Source: Ligula intestinalis
Lineage: Eukaryota; Platyhelminthes; Cestoda; Diphyllobothriidea; Diphyllobothriidae
DNA length: 64,000 nt
NCBI GenBank assembly: GCA_036362985.1
Contig: JAYGXS010000004.1
Location: 25,252,125-25,316,124, forward strand
Direction: 5' to 3'
Numbering within the stretch: position 1 is the first letter of the stretch; every line of letters begins with the position of its first letter. Shown one piece after another: positions 20,398 to 32,337 of the stretch. The position numbers were made by a program, and so were the translations under genes. The notes below the pieces were generated by a model. The model was not told the origin of the DNA. It saw only the letters and a program-made list of their open reading frames with translations, and did not search any database.

Positions 20398-23300
20398 GTA
20401 CGTAATTCTATTCGCCATTTGGAATTTGTAATCTACCGTATTACGCATATGTGCGCTAACTAGGTTTCCCCGATATGCAAAACATTATTTTATACCTTTA
20501 CCCATAGCATGCAAATATGTTCGTTTCTTCAATTCTTTTGAGCCGTTCGTCGGCGCAGTCTACATTTTTGTCATGTTTGGTGTTAAGGCCTCACCACTGC
20601 ACCTCTTTAGTTTAGTCTATATCGCATTGCTACTACACCTGTTGCAAATATTTGACACTTTGCTAAGGTATTTTGGCCTCATATGGCTAGCAAATGCTGT
20701 TTGGTAAACCCTAAGAATGTTTCCGTCTGAATTGGTAGACAGTAGTTAAAACCGACAAATTAAACACAACCATTCTCTTCTATCGCATTGAATTTCGACT
20801 TCTTACTGTTTACTGACGTTTGCCTAGTTACTCCAAATATAGTACTTAAAATAAGTTTTTGTTTTCTGCATTTATCCTAACATTGCTTAGTCTTCGTCTC
20901 GCCAGGTCGAGTCCTTCCAGGGATCGCATAGCGACGGACTATTAGTAGTCGAAAGGGTGACCGGATTTTCCATTCGTGACAATCTATGCCGTCAGTCATG
21001 CCTATTTCCAAACTGGTCTGGAATAAGGTTCATATGGTAATCAAACAAAAATGAAACTCCAGTAATCTGTACTTCCCTCAGGATACATAGTTAAACATCC
21101 ATATGAGAGAGACCTTACGCTAAATTCTCGGGTACCTATTCCCCTATCATATTACATAAATCATACGACTTATACGCTAACAAGTAACTTCTAAACCTAT
21201 AAAAATGGTTTATGACAGCGTGGACAGCCACCTTACTATCATAAATGAACCTTTTTGGTGTTTGCGTTTACTGAAAAGGGAGGCAAAAGTAATGCGTCAA
21301 CATTTGATCTCGAGAGACTCATCGTATGTTAATGCGAACTGCGTTGTTTTTGGTTTCCGAGCAAGATGGTTATTTTGCAGTTAGTCTTTTCAAAGAATGA
21401 CAATGCATAAACCACGCGTTCCATGTCATACTTACAATTGGTTAGTTTTGGGCAGTATCTTCCGCTTGCGATTTTTTGAATCTGATTTTGGTGCTGGTTA
21501 ATGCATCTATACTAAACGGAATTCTGACTCAGGCAGTCGGTGGTCGCATTACTGCACTGCAGACCAGTAACATATAACTTTATGTCCTATTGTGCCCGCT
21601 GCGTAGGCCTATCTCAGAACGAAATTCGACTTGGAATTTCGGCTTTGAACTTGAACCGTCTTCTTTGTTTTGAATCCCCTAAATTACTTTTGGTGCACAC
21701 GTGTTGTTTTCCTGAATTCATGTTTGCTACTTTCTCCCACTGCGTTAAAGTTAAGTCCCACCCAAAGGCTCGGTGGTGTCTTCTATTATATTCTCGCATT
21801 TTCACCAGCCGTCAATCTTATTGTTTCCGTAATGATCCATTCCTGCCATGTATGGAACTTACAGAGTTGCTCTGAGGTGGTTTTGTCCAAGAAATGAGAA
21901 AAATCCTCCATACTGGACAGGAAAGTTGCTGCCGCGCAAATCTTCCTTACTATGATCCATTTAATGTGCAAGATATTAAACCGGGGTTCTTATTTCGAGT
22001 TTTCTCAAAAGTGCGGAGAATATGTAAAGGGGTTGTCTATTCGCTGAAATACAGTGATGGACCCTCAAAAAAGGCTTTGGAGTGTACTACGCGATTTTAT
22101 GCCACGTTCGCCATCACTTCCTACCTCCCTTTTTATGGATTAGACTCGGACTTCACAGTATTACAAGATAATAAAGAAAGGGGAGAGGGAAATCCATCCA
22201 TCCGGCGTGATTTTTTCTAACCACGACAAATCTTACAACCTTAAAGCAGTCACGACAGTGACCTACCCCATCTCTGCGGCAGAAAAACCTTTGGCTCGGT
22301 ACTTCGAATGGATCTTTAAGTTTTCAAGGTGATATTGACGTGTTTGTTCAAAGGCCTAGCACATCGCAAGCCAGCACGGCTCCGCTGACTGATTGCAATG
22401 ACTGCGTCTCTTCATGATAAAATAAAACTAGTTAATGCAGTCTAATTCGGGCGTTACGGGACTAACACAATACGTGCGTAGTTAGAGCAAGCGCTTGCCA
22501 TTGGAATTTGATGCGTGTAGAGCGACTGAGATTGCTGGTGCAAGTCTCCATTAAGGTAATCAGAATCGCCGCATGGAGCTGATTCCGTAATGATCTGCGC
22601 TCACTACGATCAGACGAATGAAAAACAAAACGCCATATCGAAGATAGTAATGGCGTATTAGATTGAAACAGACCCCGAAAAATACGGAATTCACATCCCC
22701 TAATTTCAAGTTCCGTTCCAACTATCGTATGTAGACTTTGACAGAATGACAGTATAATCGGTTATGTCTACGCCACAGAAAGTCGAGAATTTTTGGACTT
22801 TTAAAACTGCTTACACCAGCTACCTTCTGAAGAATAACTCAGACAGAGGATACCAAGTACAAATAAAATTTCCGCTTCTTAATACATCTTAATGAGCTAA
22901 AATATCAGTGGTACTTATTTTACGAGTGAACTTATTACGCTGCTTAAAATAATCAGACTCAGATTAGTTTGCATTAGTAACCAATAGGGAATAGCATGCT
23001 GCAAACCCTTTTCGGAGGCCCCATCTAGCATAACTTTTAATGCTGCGGGTGATTTCACCTCTAACAACTTTGCCGACCACATTGTCTGTTTTTATCGTCG
23101 CTAAACTTCGCACACGGGTCGAAGGAACGGCCACAAAAACCACAACTTTGGCGTTTCAAAAGCAGACAAGTCTTCATCGTCTGGACTGTTCGTATTGACG
23201 TGCCATTGCCTATAAGGCCGTCTATATAAATGGAATTGCGGGGGGCGGGGGGACTTGATCTTTTTCGTTGTGCCAGCCTTGGGAATCGTGGCACCCTTTA

Positions 23301-26300
23301 TGTGCTTTCTGCATGGTAGAAAATTCGCCTCTAACTTACCAGCTCATTTGATTTTATAAATCCACTGGTTGAGATCCCAGGCGTACACTATTCTCTGCCT
23401 AAATCCAGAACCAATCATTATGAGGTAAGTTACAGTCAAGTACTCTAACCACCCACGTTCAATCGTCCATATTTTTGACTTTTCACATGACATTAGCATG
23501 ATCTTTACGTCCGTGGCGTGACTGCAAGGCACGGGGTAATGCTAGCTCCATATAAATAGGCATTCTTAAGTAGAATGGAGTTGCTGACAGCCCTCTTTTC
23601 TTGCCGTCTTAAGCGAGCCATAGTGAGATCTTGGATGATTCGACCTAAGGAAGCTGACTTTTAAAACGATGCATTTGTTTTCCCCTAGGTTTTTGGGATT
23701 CATTTACATGCCCTCTGCGTATTGGTACCCATTACCACTATGGTTTACTTTATTGTCAACAACAGGCTTGCATTTATCATCAGGTGCCGGCGTAGCCGCT
23801 AGATTTTAAGGCTAAAAAAGCCTAGACCAACCATAGCGTTAGTGAATTTGTCCACAAACGAACCTAGGGACATGTTCTAGTCTGAAAATCTTCAATGTTA
23901 GTTTTCTTAATAGGGATAGGTAAACAGTTTTTGTAGATAACAGAAATATAGGTTTTAGAGTTCAGGAGTACTAACCTAATTGTCACCTGCTTTCGCAACA
24001 AATTTATTAAACCGGCAGCCAACAGTTTTAGTAATAACACCTAGTCTGCCTAAGAACAGGAACTCCCTGCGCTCGCTCACCTTGGTTGTTTTGACGACAC
24101 CATCTGCCTTGTTCCTTTTACAGAGCTCTAGGGGATTTCGACTACAAGCAAGTTAAGGGCACACCACCATCGGACCAACTGGTCTCCCCAGAACCTGACG
24201 TCACCTGCCTTGAGCGGATGCCAGAAGCAGATCAAGCCCTTTGCCTAGCCTGTGACGGCATCTGGGATGTGTACAGCAATGAAGAATTATGTGACTATGT
24301 GCTGCAACGCCTAAGGTGTTCCTCTTCCCTCACACATGTGTGCAATGAAGTGCTTGACACAAGCCTCTTCAAGGTAAGTTCCGCCCTGTTTTTATTTTCT
24401 AGTATAAATCTAATAAGCGTTATCATTAGTTCTATTGGGTTGATTGATACTGCACTGCTCACCATAAATCAGCCCCTTCTCCGCCCCTTACCCCGGCGTC
24501 AAGTCCAGGGAATAAAGCATGATAAGCATGAAGTAAATCCCATATGAACTTTCACTGGCCTCTGATCAGTTTTTATTGCACCATTCATTATACTACTCTA
24601 TCTAGCCCTTAGACGTTCCAGTCCTGAACAGACGATTGTACGAAAAGTTGTTTCTAGTTTCCAGCTCCTTTAGGATCAGGGGTAAAATTATATTACTTGT
24701 TATTCAAGTGATGACGGTGTACTTGGTTGGTATTTTTCCTAGTCAAGATAGTTGAAAAACGTATTTGTTTGTTGTATGCGGGTGATTAGTTGCTAGACTC
24801 GGACTGAATCAATCTCTTTGCTCTCCTATATACCAGTGACGTGCCTGGGTCACGTGGGTTGGGAATAAGCTTAGCCGCCGTGACAAACGTGACGTGAATT
24901 CACAGTCAAGCGTGTGCCATGCTCGGGTTCAGAGCTTCGTCTGATCTTCATTCCAAAGGCGGACCCAGTTATCCCATCCACAGGCAGTCTTCCAAGTGAC
25001 AAACATCCCTTATCCTCTTGGGATTCCTATAGTCTCGCCGGTCTTGGTTGCACAGATAACACAGCCATTCTGATTTGTCGTAGTGGATGTAAACATTATC
25101 CGTCCAGAACAGCCAATTTTTGCGTATTTATTGCCTCTAAGCACGAACGTTTTAATCAGTACGAGAACACAGGTTCAGCACTTGTGCCACAACCCCCCCC
25201 CCCTCTGTTAACGTAATCCTGTATCAGCGGTATGGTGGATGAAAGTGTTGTATAGGATCCTTTGACAATCCCTGTATTGGGTCTACCGCTTACTTCAGTA
25301 ACGTCCGATACTGTGTCTTGGGCATCAATAATGTTTTATATTCGTTAGCAGTTGCGAAGTGTGCAAACCGTGCGAACCGGAGAATCGGAATGCGACCCTT
25401 ACTGCCAACCTGTACAAGTACATCTGTACGCCTGACTGACGGGTGCGAGCCGTACAGTGTTCCACCTTTTGACATTTTAATTGTGTATGCACTGGCGTGC
25501 AGTCAACGGCATTAATGCCGCTAATCCGATTTCCCAGTAGTGTTCTGAGACAGCATTCCAGGATGTCGCTGTATTGTAGCTACCAATTGCCAGAATAACA
25601 TGAAATTCGCGGATAATATCGCTCCTGACAGTAATGTTGGCTGAAAAAATACACCCCTTGTCACAGGTAAGTGAAAACACTCTATACAGCCAGGGTTTGA
25701 AACCAATTTGACGTTATCTTTGACTTTTGTCACAGACCTAGAATAAGTAGGCACATTTTACTCGTTGACTGAAATACGGCTAAAAATGAACACATAAAGT
25801 TTTTTGTTTTAACTGACTGAGGCCGATCTCAAACTCCCATGCCGGAGGTGCGTTGTGCATAAGAAGCGACTGAAGTGTTGCCCTCCTCAGTACTTAGGTG
25901 ATTGCGCAGTTTCATAACCCAACTAGCAAAAACTCGAGCAGCATTGTCCACTGTCAATTTTTTAGCTGCCCTTAATTCTGAATGAAACCTTTGTGCGTCA
26001 TTCGTCTAGGATACCATTCGTTACATGGTCAGCCATCTACCGTTGCTGTGTGTTAGTACTAGACGTCCTTTATGTCGAATCAATCGACATGTGAAACTGA
26101 AATTCACGCTCCAGTAGGTTCTTTCTGATTTAGTCTTCTAGCTAGTCTCACCAGTGGCGTTCGCACGCGGGAAATCTGATTCGTGCGTCGTAGTATGATA
26201 CACGCAACAAGGACCAAGTAGTGCGTGGCATTTTTAGACGGACTGTTTAACCTCAAGTCTTAGCATTTTCTGGCCATCGAAGTAAGCTGAGTGAGGAGTG

Positions 26301-29300
26301 AGAGAGCGTGGTAGTTTCTTCGCAAGTGCAAGTCAACGTTATCGCTTCTGACAATTGGACTGTCTGGGCAGACTTTATACCAGACCAGTCTCTGTGCCCA
26401 AGTTCACACCGTGTATTTCTAGCTGTCGAAGCGTGATGGGTATGGCTTGTAAGTCTGCTCAATTGTACACAATTTCACCTAAATTGACACATAGAATAGG
26501 GCGTTTCTCATCGTGTTTCACGGAAAGACTATCAGATTCCGGTGCCATTTAGTGTAAAACCCACAAACGTAGTGATTCGTTCACTGCATCATCAAAAAAT
26601 GTCCTGGTACTCTCAAATTTAAGCTCGCCAGGCCGATGCCCAGCTGCTTAAGGTATTACAGTGGTAATGTCCAAAAGGACCCATTTGTCAGGCGCTTTCA
26701 CCATTTGCCATTCACGTACGCGTAATATAAGCCTCAGCCAGGTTGGAAGACGTCCCACGTCTTCCTGTCATCTGAGGTTACGTGAGCGCAGGGTGTCTTT
26801 TTGCTGTCGAACGGACAGTTGGCAAACTCACACAATTTAGGTAGTTGACACAAGCTATGTGCACTTACCTCTTCCCCACGGCCTCTTTGTCAACCACCAT
26901 CAGGGGGTGTTTTGTCTGTACAGTAGAGCTTGCTTCTCCAACTTGTCTCAGTTTCATTTTCGTTTTACGTGAGGGCTGCACCCTGCTCTGCAGTAAAGGC
27001 TTTCCCCACAGACCTTGATCTTCATGAAGCAAGTTGAACTAAAAATAAAGCACAGTCAACCACTTTCAGAAGGATATGCTCTTTTTATAGGGTTGCGGCT
27101 CCCTCCAGGTCACACGCTAAACGGATACGCCCTTACCACACCCAAATTTTTCACGCCCTTCTTTATTGACCACTAGATAATTCTTAAAAAAAAACACAAT
27201 TTCAAAGTGATTCCAGATTACAAGTTAAAATGCTTATATTGACGAGGAGGCCTCCAGTGAACAACGTTTCTTTTTTATTCAGGGCAGTAAAGACAATATG
27301 AGCATCCTCCTAGTCGGCCTTAACAAGCTTCCCGAGGTTGATCCTGAAATCGTACGCCAGGATGAAGAACTGGAAGCTTCCATTCGCCAGCTTATCGAAA
27401 GTAGGTGCCGTTACGATTATTTCCTTGAAGATATTCGATCAAACACCACCGAATCGAACGAACTGCTGCAGTGTATGTTGCGCATCCATTACCCCCCTAC
27501 CCCCTTTTCCCAAAATTTCATCTTAGCAAAGCCGTCTCTGTACCAACAACAGTTGCACACCGTCACAGTGTGTTGCGTTGTGATTGATCAGTCTGGTCTG
27601 CTCCCGGTTGTCGAAAATGTGCGCTAGCACATAGAAACTCGAAAACGAACACCAACTTACTTTTGGCAGTATAACAGTAATTGTGCGGACTCTCTTCGCC
27701 CCCTAGGATTACTATAATTGGTAATCTAAACGAAGCTCTACCAGCAGGTTACAGAACAAAGTTAGCTGCTAGTCTGTTTACACTGATGGTCGACTTACCA
27801 CGGTGTCTTCGTATTAAGGGACAGATTATAACAAATGCAGACGGAGCGTGCGGGAAGACGTGCGCCTGAAGAGCTGGCTCTGGATAATTACAGTGCACTA
27901 TGTGTTGCATTATTGAAGTGTTAAGTTGATTGCCGATAGTTTTAGAGCAGTAGGTGATTTCACCACCCCTGAAAACTATTTATCGAATTTGAAAGTTCTT
28001 CATTGCAGTCTGCGTCGTGTGCATCGACTACTGCTTCTGCTCTCGCTTCAATCTTTAGACGGTAGATGTGGGTTGACACAATGAGGTAGAAACCGCCTAA
28101 GTTTCCCCTACTATGACAGTTCGACGAGATCCACCGTGTACACCACAGCAGGACGTTGCAGGGGCGGTGACTTGTGCTGCATCTACCTAACTCTGTTTCA
28201 CTCCACCTGGGCCTGGTGTCAAGAACGAAAATGGGAGAGGGTGCAATCCCACGCACTGTGGGCCACCACAATCAGAAAACCACGGCATAGTTGGGTGTGG
28301 CTCGGATCCTAGTTGAGTGGTGGTTGTGCCATAAGGGCTACATCAAGGAGCCATTGCAGCCTGGCTTCCAATCCGCCAGTGGGCCACTGTTCGCAAATAC
28401 CGGGCTAATCGCGCGGTCCGAGTTATGCCATCAGTTGGCAACCTACTATATAAATAAAAGCACACCCGGGTACCTCTGTGTACCCCCTAGACAAGCGATG
28501 GCTCTGACGAGCACTGAAAACCTCTTGGTATTTTTGAAGTACTGCGGATTAGATTTTCTCAGTGATCTATTCTGATCACTGGATGGGGAAAGCGCCTGAT
28601 ATCATATCAGAGTCAGAAAGACAAAAAGCGAGATCAGGCTCATGCGTCCGCGCGTAGGTTAGCCACCGTGTCTTGCAGGTGTGGCATTCATCATTGCTGT
28701 ATGTCCCCAATAACGCCTGTCATGCACTGATCTGTCAAGGTGGTCAACTTAAGAGTTGGGACGGGGCACATGCACAAGAAACTGTCCTAGGTGGAAGATT
28801 GGCACCCAATCATGCGTTCGATCGCTTTTCACGCGCAGGTTGCGTGATGCCTAATGCATTGCAGTGTGCGCACCTGTGAATGTATTCAAATGATCACTCG
28901 TGTCCTTATAGGCTCTTTTCAGCAAACATCTTCCATCTTGGTCTTTATTTCTTCAGGTACCATCGAAAGCGCAAACAACAGTGATGCACCCCTTACTTCC
29001 ACTTACATCGCCAATATCGTCCAATCCCAAGGCTTACCCAACTATCCGCCCGGCGGATTTGTAACAAAGTAGGTTACTCTCAAACTGGTCGTCAATGTGA
29101 CTCTTATTCTTTTTTCTTTCTTTTAGACGAGCCTTTGTAGAGAGCATCTGTTCGCGGCACACACAAGTTTCCGAATGGTATGTTCAAACGTCCGTTTGAT
29201 TAATACATTCTCGCTCTCTGCCTCCGTCTGTTCTCTATGTCACAAGAACGAGGCTTCAATGGCGGGTTGGGATTTGTGAGCTCACAGGAGTCAGGCCCCC

Positions 29301-29590
29301 ATAAAGGTGAAATTAAAGATGGGACATGACAGTTAGACTTTTAGTTCACTGGCACGAGCTTATCATTTCCTTCAAGTCACGACTGCTTGCGCATCGCGTT
29401 AGTTCAATTGACAAATTAGAGATTCTTGTGGCGGTACGGCATTTTGCCGCATTAGGTTTTCCCGTATCTTTAAGAGTCAGCCTGAACCACTTTACCGATG
29501 ACCTGTAGCCTAATTTGGTTACCTTATTTATGATTCACCTCTTGTTTTCATCCTCCCTGCAGGCACAATCAGCTTCATTTAGGTCTGTAA
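19814..29590 (+). CDS. PPM1A/B: PP2C-family Ser/Thr phosphatase, PPM1A/PPM1B-like, six exons
   Basis: Joining 19814-20397, 24124-24373, 27283-27472, 28957-29068, 29127-29177 and 29563-29590 gives 1215 nt and 404 residues with all phases consistent. The Met-Gly-Ala start fits N-myristoylation, known for PPM1A and PPM1B. Catalytic residues, by my count at human PPM1A numbers: Arg33 (phosphate), Glu37-Asp38, Asp60-Gly61-His62 (DGHAG), Asp239 (CDGIWDV) and Asp282 (KDNMS). The C-terminal helical domain includes [13 protein letters not shown], matching the PPM1 pattern around PPGG. By family knowledge it is an Mn/Mg-dependent, monomeric cytosolic or nuclear phosphatase that dephosphorylates SMADs, stress MAPK and other kinases. 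Exons 1-4 are secure; the last two short exons are inferred. Confidence 0.88.
20398..24123 (+). other. Phosphatase intron 1, 3726 bp, no gene recognised
   Basis: GTACGT at the 5' end and CTTTTACAG at the 3' end. Frames inside (for example 21894-22220) are not recognised, and no transposon motif was found by eye. Confidence 0.8.
24124..24373 (+). CDS. PPM1A/B: Phosphatase exon 2
   Basis: Residues 195 (last base) to 278: [40 protein letters not shown] and [11 protein letters not shown]. It carries Asp239. Acceptor TTTTACAG, donor AAG then GTAAGT, phase 0 at the 3' end. Confidence 0.95.
24374..27282 (+). other. Phosphatase intron 2, 2909 bp, no gene recognised
   Basis: GTAAGT at the 5' end and TTTTATTCAG at the 3' end. 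The 100-residue open frame at 24914-25216 shows no recognised domain and a proline run at its end; I leave it as chance. Confidence 0.8.
27283..27472 (+). CDS. PPM1A/B: Phosphatase exon 3
   Basis: Residues 279-341 plus one base of Cys342: [20 protein letters not shown], then [14 protein letters not shown] and YFLEDIRS. It carries Asp282, the last metal ligand, and starts the C-terminal helical domain. Donor GTATGT after T; only this phase keeps the next exon open. Confidence 0.92.
27473..28956 (+). other. Phosphatase intron 3, 1484 bp
   Basis: GTATGT at the 5' end and TTTCTTCAG at the 3' end. A weak tRNA-like stretch occurs near 28310-28375, but its A and B boxes are poor. A TATATAAATAAAAG stretch near 28449 is probably chance. 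Confidence 0.75.
28957..29068 (+). CDS. PPM1A/B: Phosphatase exon 4
   Basis: Residues 342-378 plus two bases of Lys379: [20 protein letters not shown] and [13 protein letters not shown]. The donor is AA then GTAGGT. Reading through it would hit TAG at 29070, but splicing gives a continuation (exon 5) that matches the PPM1 family, so the TAG is intronic. Confidence 0.85.
29127..29177 (+). CDS. PPM1A/B: Phosphatase exon 5, 51-nt microexon
   Basis: After a 58-nt intron ending TTCTTTTAG it encodes [18 protein letters not shown] (first and last residues shared with neighbours). In human PPM1A the PPGG motif is followed by SKRNVIEAVYNRL, so the K-R-x-x-V/I-E pattern supports this exon. Donor TG then GTATGT. 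An unspliced end would add only five residues before TGA at 29196. Confidence 0.78.
29563..29590 (+). CDS. PPM1A/B: Phosphatase exon 6, terminal, inferred
   Basis: Acceptor CCTCCCTGCAG, then G completing Trp396, HNQLHLGL and TAA at 29588-29590. The phase fits but there is no family similarity to confirm it, because PPM1 tails vary. A retained intron 5 is an alternative. No canonical AATAAA is obvious in the next 250 bases. Confidence 0.5.
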
Positions 29591-30298
29591 GCAACTTGCA
29601 TTTGGTTGTTCTAGCATGTTTGGCCGGCAATTAAGAATAGCGAAACAGTCTTGTAGGCTATTGCAAAGTTGCCTAAGTTTATTTTTGCCTCGAATGACAG
29701 TAGTTCTAGTGCTTTGTCTTGGGGGTGGGGATTAATTGTATACTAGATATACTAGACCATTGTTGATTTGGCGCTTTGTTCAGTTTCTATGCATGCACGT
29801 TGGAAATCCTAAGTCTGTATTGCCAGATGTTGATTTTCTGGTCAGACGCGTAGACTCGCCTTGCGTGTCAGGTAAAAGCGAATGCTAATTAATTTGCGCA
29901 GTTGGCAGACTTTGCTGAGAATCGGAGACATCGAAGATTTGCGCCCACCCAGCAGCAAAACGCACTCTAGCTACTATTTTATGGTCTCCTACGGAGTGTT
30001 CTATCAAGCGTGCTGTAACGGTACTACCGTTTTTTCGTTTGAATGGAATGAAGTAATCAGAACGACGAAGCATTTTTGAAGAACCTATATTATCAGGTTT
30101 CGGAAATAGATTTAGCATAGTAATATTGCTGACAAAGACTAGGATGAATATTTTTAGCTTATTAGCCGCAATCAACCAATCATGCCTAACACACATCCTA
30201 TTGGTTAGAAATTCGAATCATTGAGTCACGGGCTCGTTATGTCGGTGAGCGTACCCTATACTATTTTTAATATGCCCAATCGCAAACGACAGGATACG
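29591..30298. other. No gene recognised downstream of the phosphatase
   Basis: Presumed 3' UTR and intergenic DNA. Only short chance frames. Confidence 0.4.
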
Positions 30299-30375
30299 GA
30301 GCCCGTGGCTCAATGCTTAGGGCGTTGAACTTCTAAGCAAAAGGTTGCCAGTTGTTACAAGACCTGGAGTTGAGT
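30299..30375 (+). repeat. tRNA-like sequence (SINE head or pseudo-tRNA)
   Basis: GAGCCCGTGGCTCAATG followed by TTAGGGCG is a good A-box and D-arm pattern, and GAACTTCTAAGC looks like an anticodon arm with TCT in the loop. The B box that should follow is disrupted (AGTTGTTACAAGACC), so internal Pol III transcription is unlikely. The rest of 30376-31124 holds nothing recognised. Confidence 0.45.
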
Positions 30376-31124
30376 ATGGCTGGCTGGCTGATGACACTAG
30401 TAAGCCAGAAGTGATCATTTCAGTCTCCCCTATCTTCGTCGGTAATGTAATTCTCTCCATAATAATAGCCGATGCCCGGCTGCTAGCGGGGCTCGAGAAT
30501 GAAGCTAAAGGCGCGACCAGACAAGTATATTCCCTACCGCGATCAGTGAGCACCCCATTGTTAACAGATTTAGCATGTCTACTTCCAAATTTTACGAAAG
30601 ATGAACATCTGTCAGTATAAATTTGGTTTAATCGAGAAAAAAGAACAGTAATAATTTCCTACTAAGTCGTCTTTATCAACTGACTACCAGCTAACTCCGG
30701 ATCAAGACAACGTAAACGATATACCCAGATTCACTCCCATCGCTTCAATCCTTGTTTACCTACTAGGTAACGAATGTTTGTACGTTAGAACACAGTCGAT
30801 AAGTAGACGTGGTGCACTTTTAAGGATGGAAAGGGTGGTAACGCGTTGGCAGTGAAAATAAATGTATACCCTCATCGTCATCCTTCAAATGAGCTGTTTT
30901 TTTTAGCACGAAATTATACTACATTGCGCGCCCAACTATCGACGTCTACCTACACGCTAACCTAACCCTATCCACTGTGTTCTTTAGGGTTAGCATTCGT
31001 TGTCGGGTTAGTGGTTCCGCAAAGGCCTTCGTTGTCATATGCCAGTCGTTAGGTAGACAGCCTAAGTAGACAGGCAGTAGAAAGAAAACAGATAACTCCC
31101 GAACGAAACTAAACAACCGCAGTT

Positions 31125-31152
31125 TTCAAGAAGTCAAGATAGGCGAACTTAC
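31125..31152 (+). repeat. 28-bp direct repeat, left copy
   Basis: TTCAAGAAGTC, then A, then AGATAGGCGAA and CTTAC. It matches 35144-35171 at 25 of 28 positions. It lies exactly at the 3' terminus of the RTE element, so it may be a target-site duplication. Confidence 0.6.
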
Positions 31153-31180
31153 TTTGTACTTGTACTTGTTACGGCTGTGA

Positions 31181-32269
31181 TCATGCCTGATCTAGCCGGC
31201 CTGAATGATGTCGCGAACGGTACCTCCATGCGTGGCGATTGGCGGCAGCGCATCTCGAAAGCTCCACCCAGTCCCTTCTCCAGCGACGGAGGCCGAAGAT
31301 AGAAGGTCCAAAAACTGCTTCCATGTATTGACGGACGGTGTCTAGCCAGGTCTTCAGTTGCCCTCCTCTTCGACGTTTCCAGGTGGGCTGCGGTGCCGGG
31401 TCGAGGGCAGCATAGGTAAGCTCGTGGGGCGGACGACGGAGAACGCGTCCAAACCACCTCAGTCGCCTTTCCTGAATGGCCTGAGATATCCTCGTGATAC
31501 GATCGCAGCGGATGCGGACTGTCTCATTTGAGATGAAGTCGCTATACTTAACTCGCAGGATCGTCCTCAGGCACTGGTGGTCAAAGACCTCCAGTCTTCG
31601 CTCATCTTCAGTGCGCACAGCCCAGCATTCACATCCATAGAGGAGGACTGACCGGATGGATGCACGGTATACACGAATCTTCGTGGCGATGGAGATGTCA
31701 CGTCGGATCCATAGGCGCTTTCGAAGGATTGAGAAAACCCAGCGAGCAGCATCGATACTGGAGACAATGTCGTCCTTGCTCTGCCCATTCGGTAGCAGTC
31801 TCGCCCCGAGGTATTTAAAGCTGTCTTCTTCTTCAAGTTGATGGCAATTAATCCCCAGGGGTGCCTTTTCCTGGTCAGGGGTGCAGCTCGAGAACAACTT
31901 CGTCTTTCCGGAATTTATGGACATGCCTACCGACATAGCGATCTCATTTAACCGCGACACTACTGACTGTAGACCATCAAAGTTTGAGGCTAACAGCGCA
32001 ATATCATCGGCGTAGTCAAGATCAGTAAGTCGGCGTCCGGGTGCAAGTTCAACACCGTCCTCTTCATGTAGGGCTTTGCCGAGAATCCAGTCAATGACGT
32101 AGTTAAACAGAATGGGCGAAGGGACGCAGCCCTGTCGGACAACAGACCGGATATCGAACGACTGAGAGAGATTGTTGCGGACCAGGACTCGTGCGGTGGT
32201 AGACCGATAGTAGGCCTTAATCATGGCAATGAATTTGGTCGGCACTCCATCCAGTGTATTATTCGCCAC
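31181..32269 (-). pseudogene. RTE reverse transcriptase, C-terminal two thirds
   Basis: A 362-residue open frame: LDGVPTKFIAMIKAYYRSTT, VRQGCVPSPILFNYVIDWIL (motif B), LTDLDYADDIALLAS (motif C, YADD intact), GMSINSGKTKLFSS, DSFKYLGARLLPNGQ, LLYGCECWAVRTEDERRL and RRLRWFGRVLRRPP, the standard RTE/BovB C-terminal pattern, then GGQLKTWLDTVRQYM. It starts at GTG because a one-base shift separates it from the motif-A frame upstream. The same shift is present in copy 2 at 44361. Confidence 0.85.
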
Positions 32270-32337
32270 AGGGACTCACAATGGATGGAATCGAATGCGG
32301 TGGCAAAGTCGACGAAGCAAACGGCCGTCGGTTGCTG

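Noticed and set aside
21894..22220. 108-codon plus-strand frame in intron 1
   Set aside because: No recognised domain and no splice sites that keep the phosphatase frame.
24914..25216. 100-codon frame in intron 2 as an alternative exon
   Set aside because: No family similarity; interrupts the conserved DTSLFK-GSKDNMS junction.
28310..28375. tRNA-like stretch in phosphatase intron 3
   Set aside because: Both boxes are poor and the stems do not pair; left as a note in the intron entry.
29070..29072. TAG as the end of the phosphatase
   Set aside because: Splicing at 29068 to 29127 continues into sequence that fits the PPM1 pattern after PPGG.
30955..30995. Telomere-like words (CTAACCTAACCCTA and TTAGGGTTAG)
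   Set aside because: Only two to three units on each side and imperfect; too short for an interstitial telomere array.
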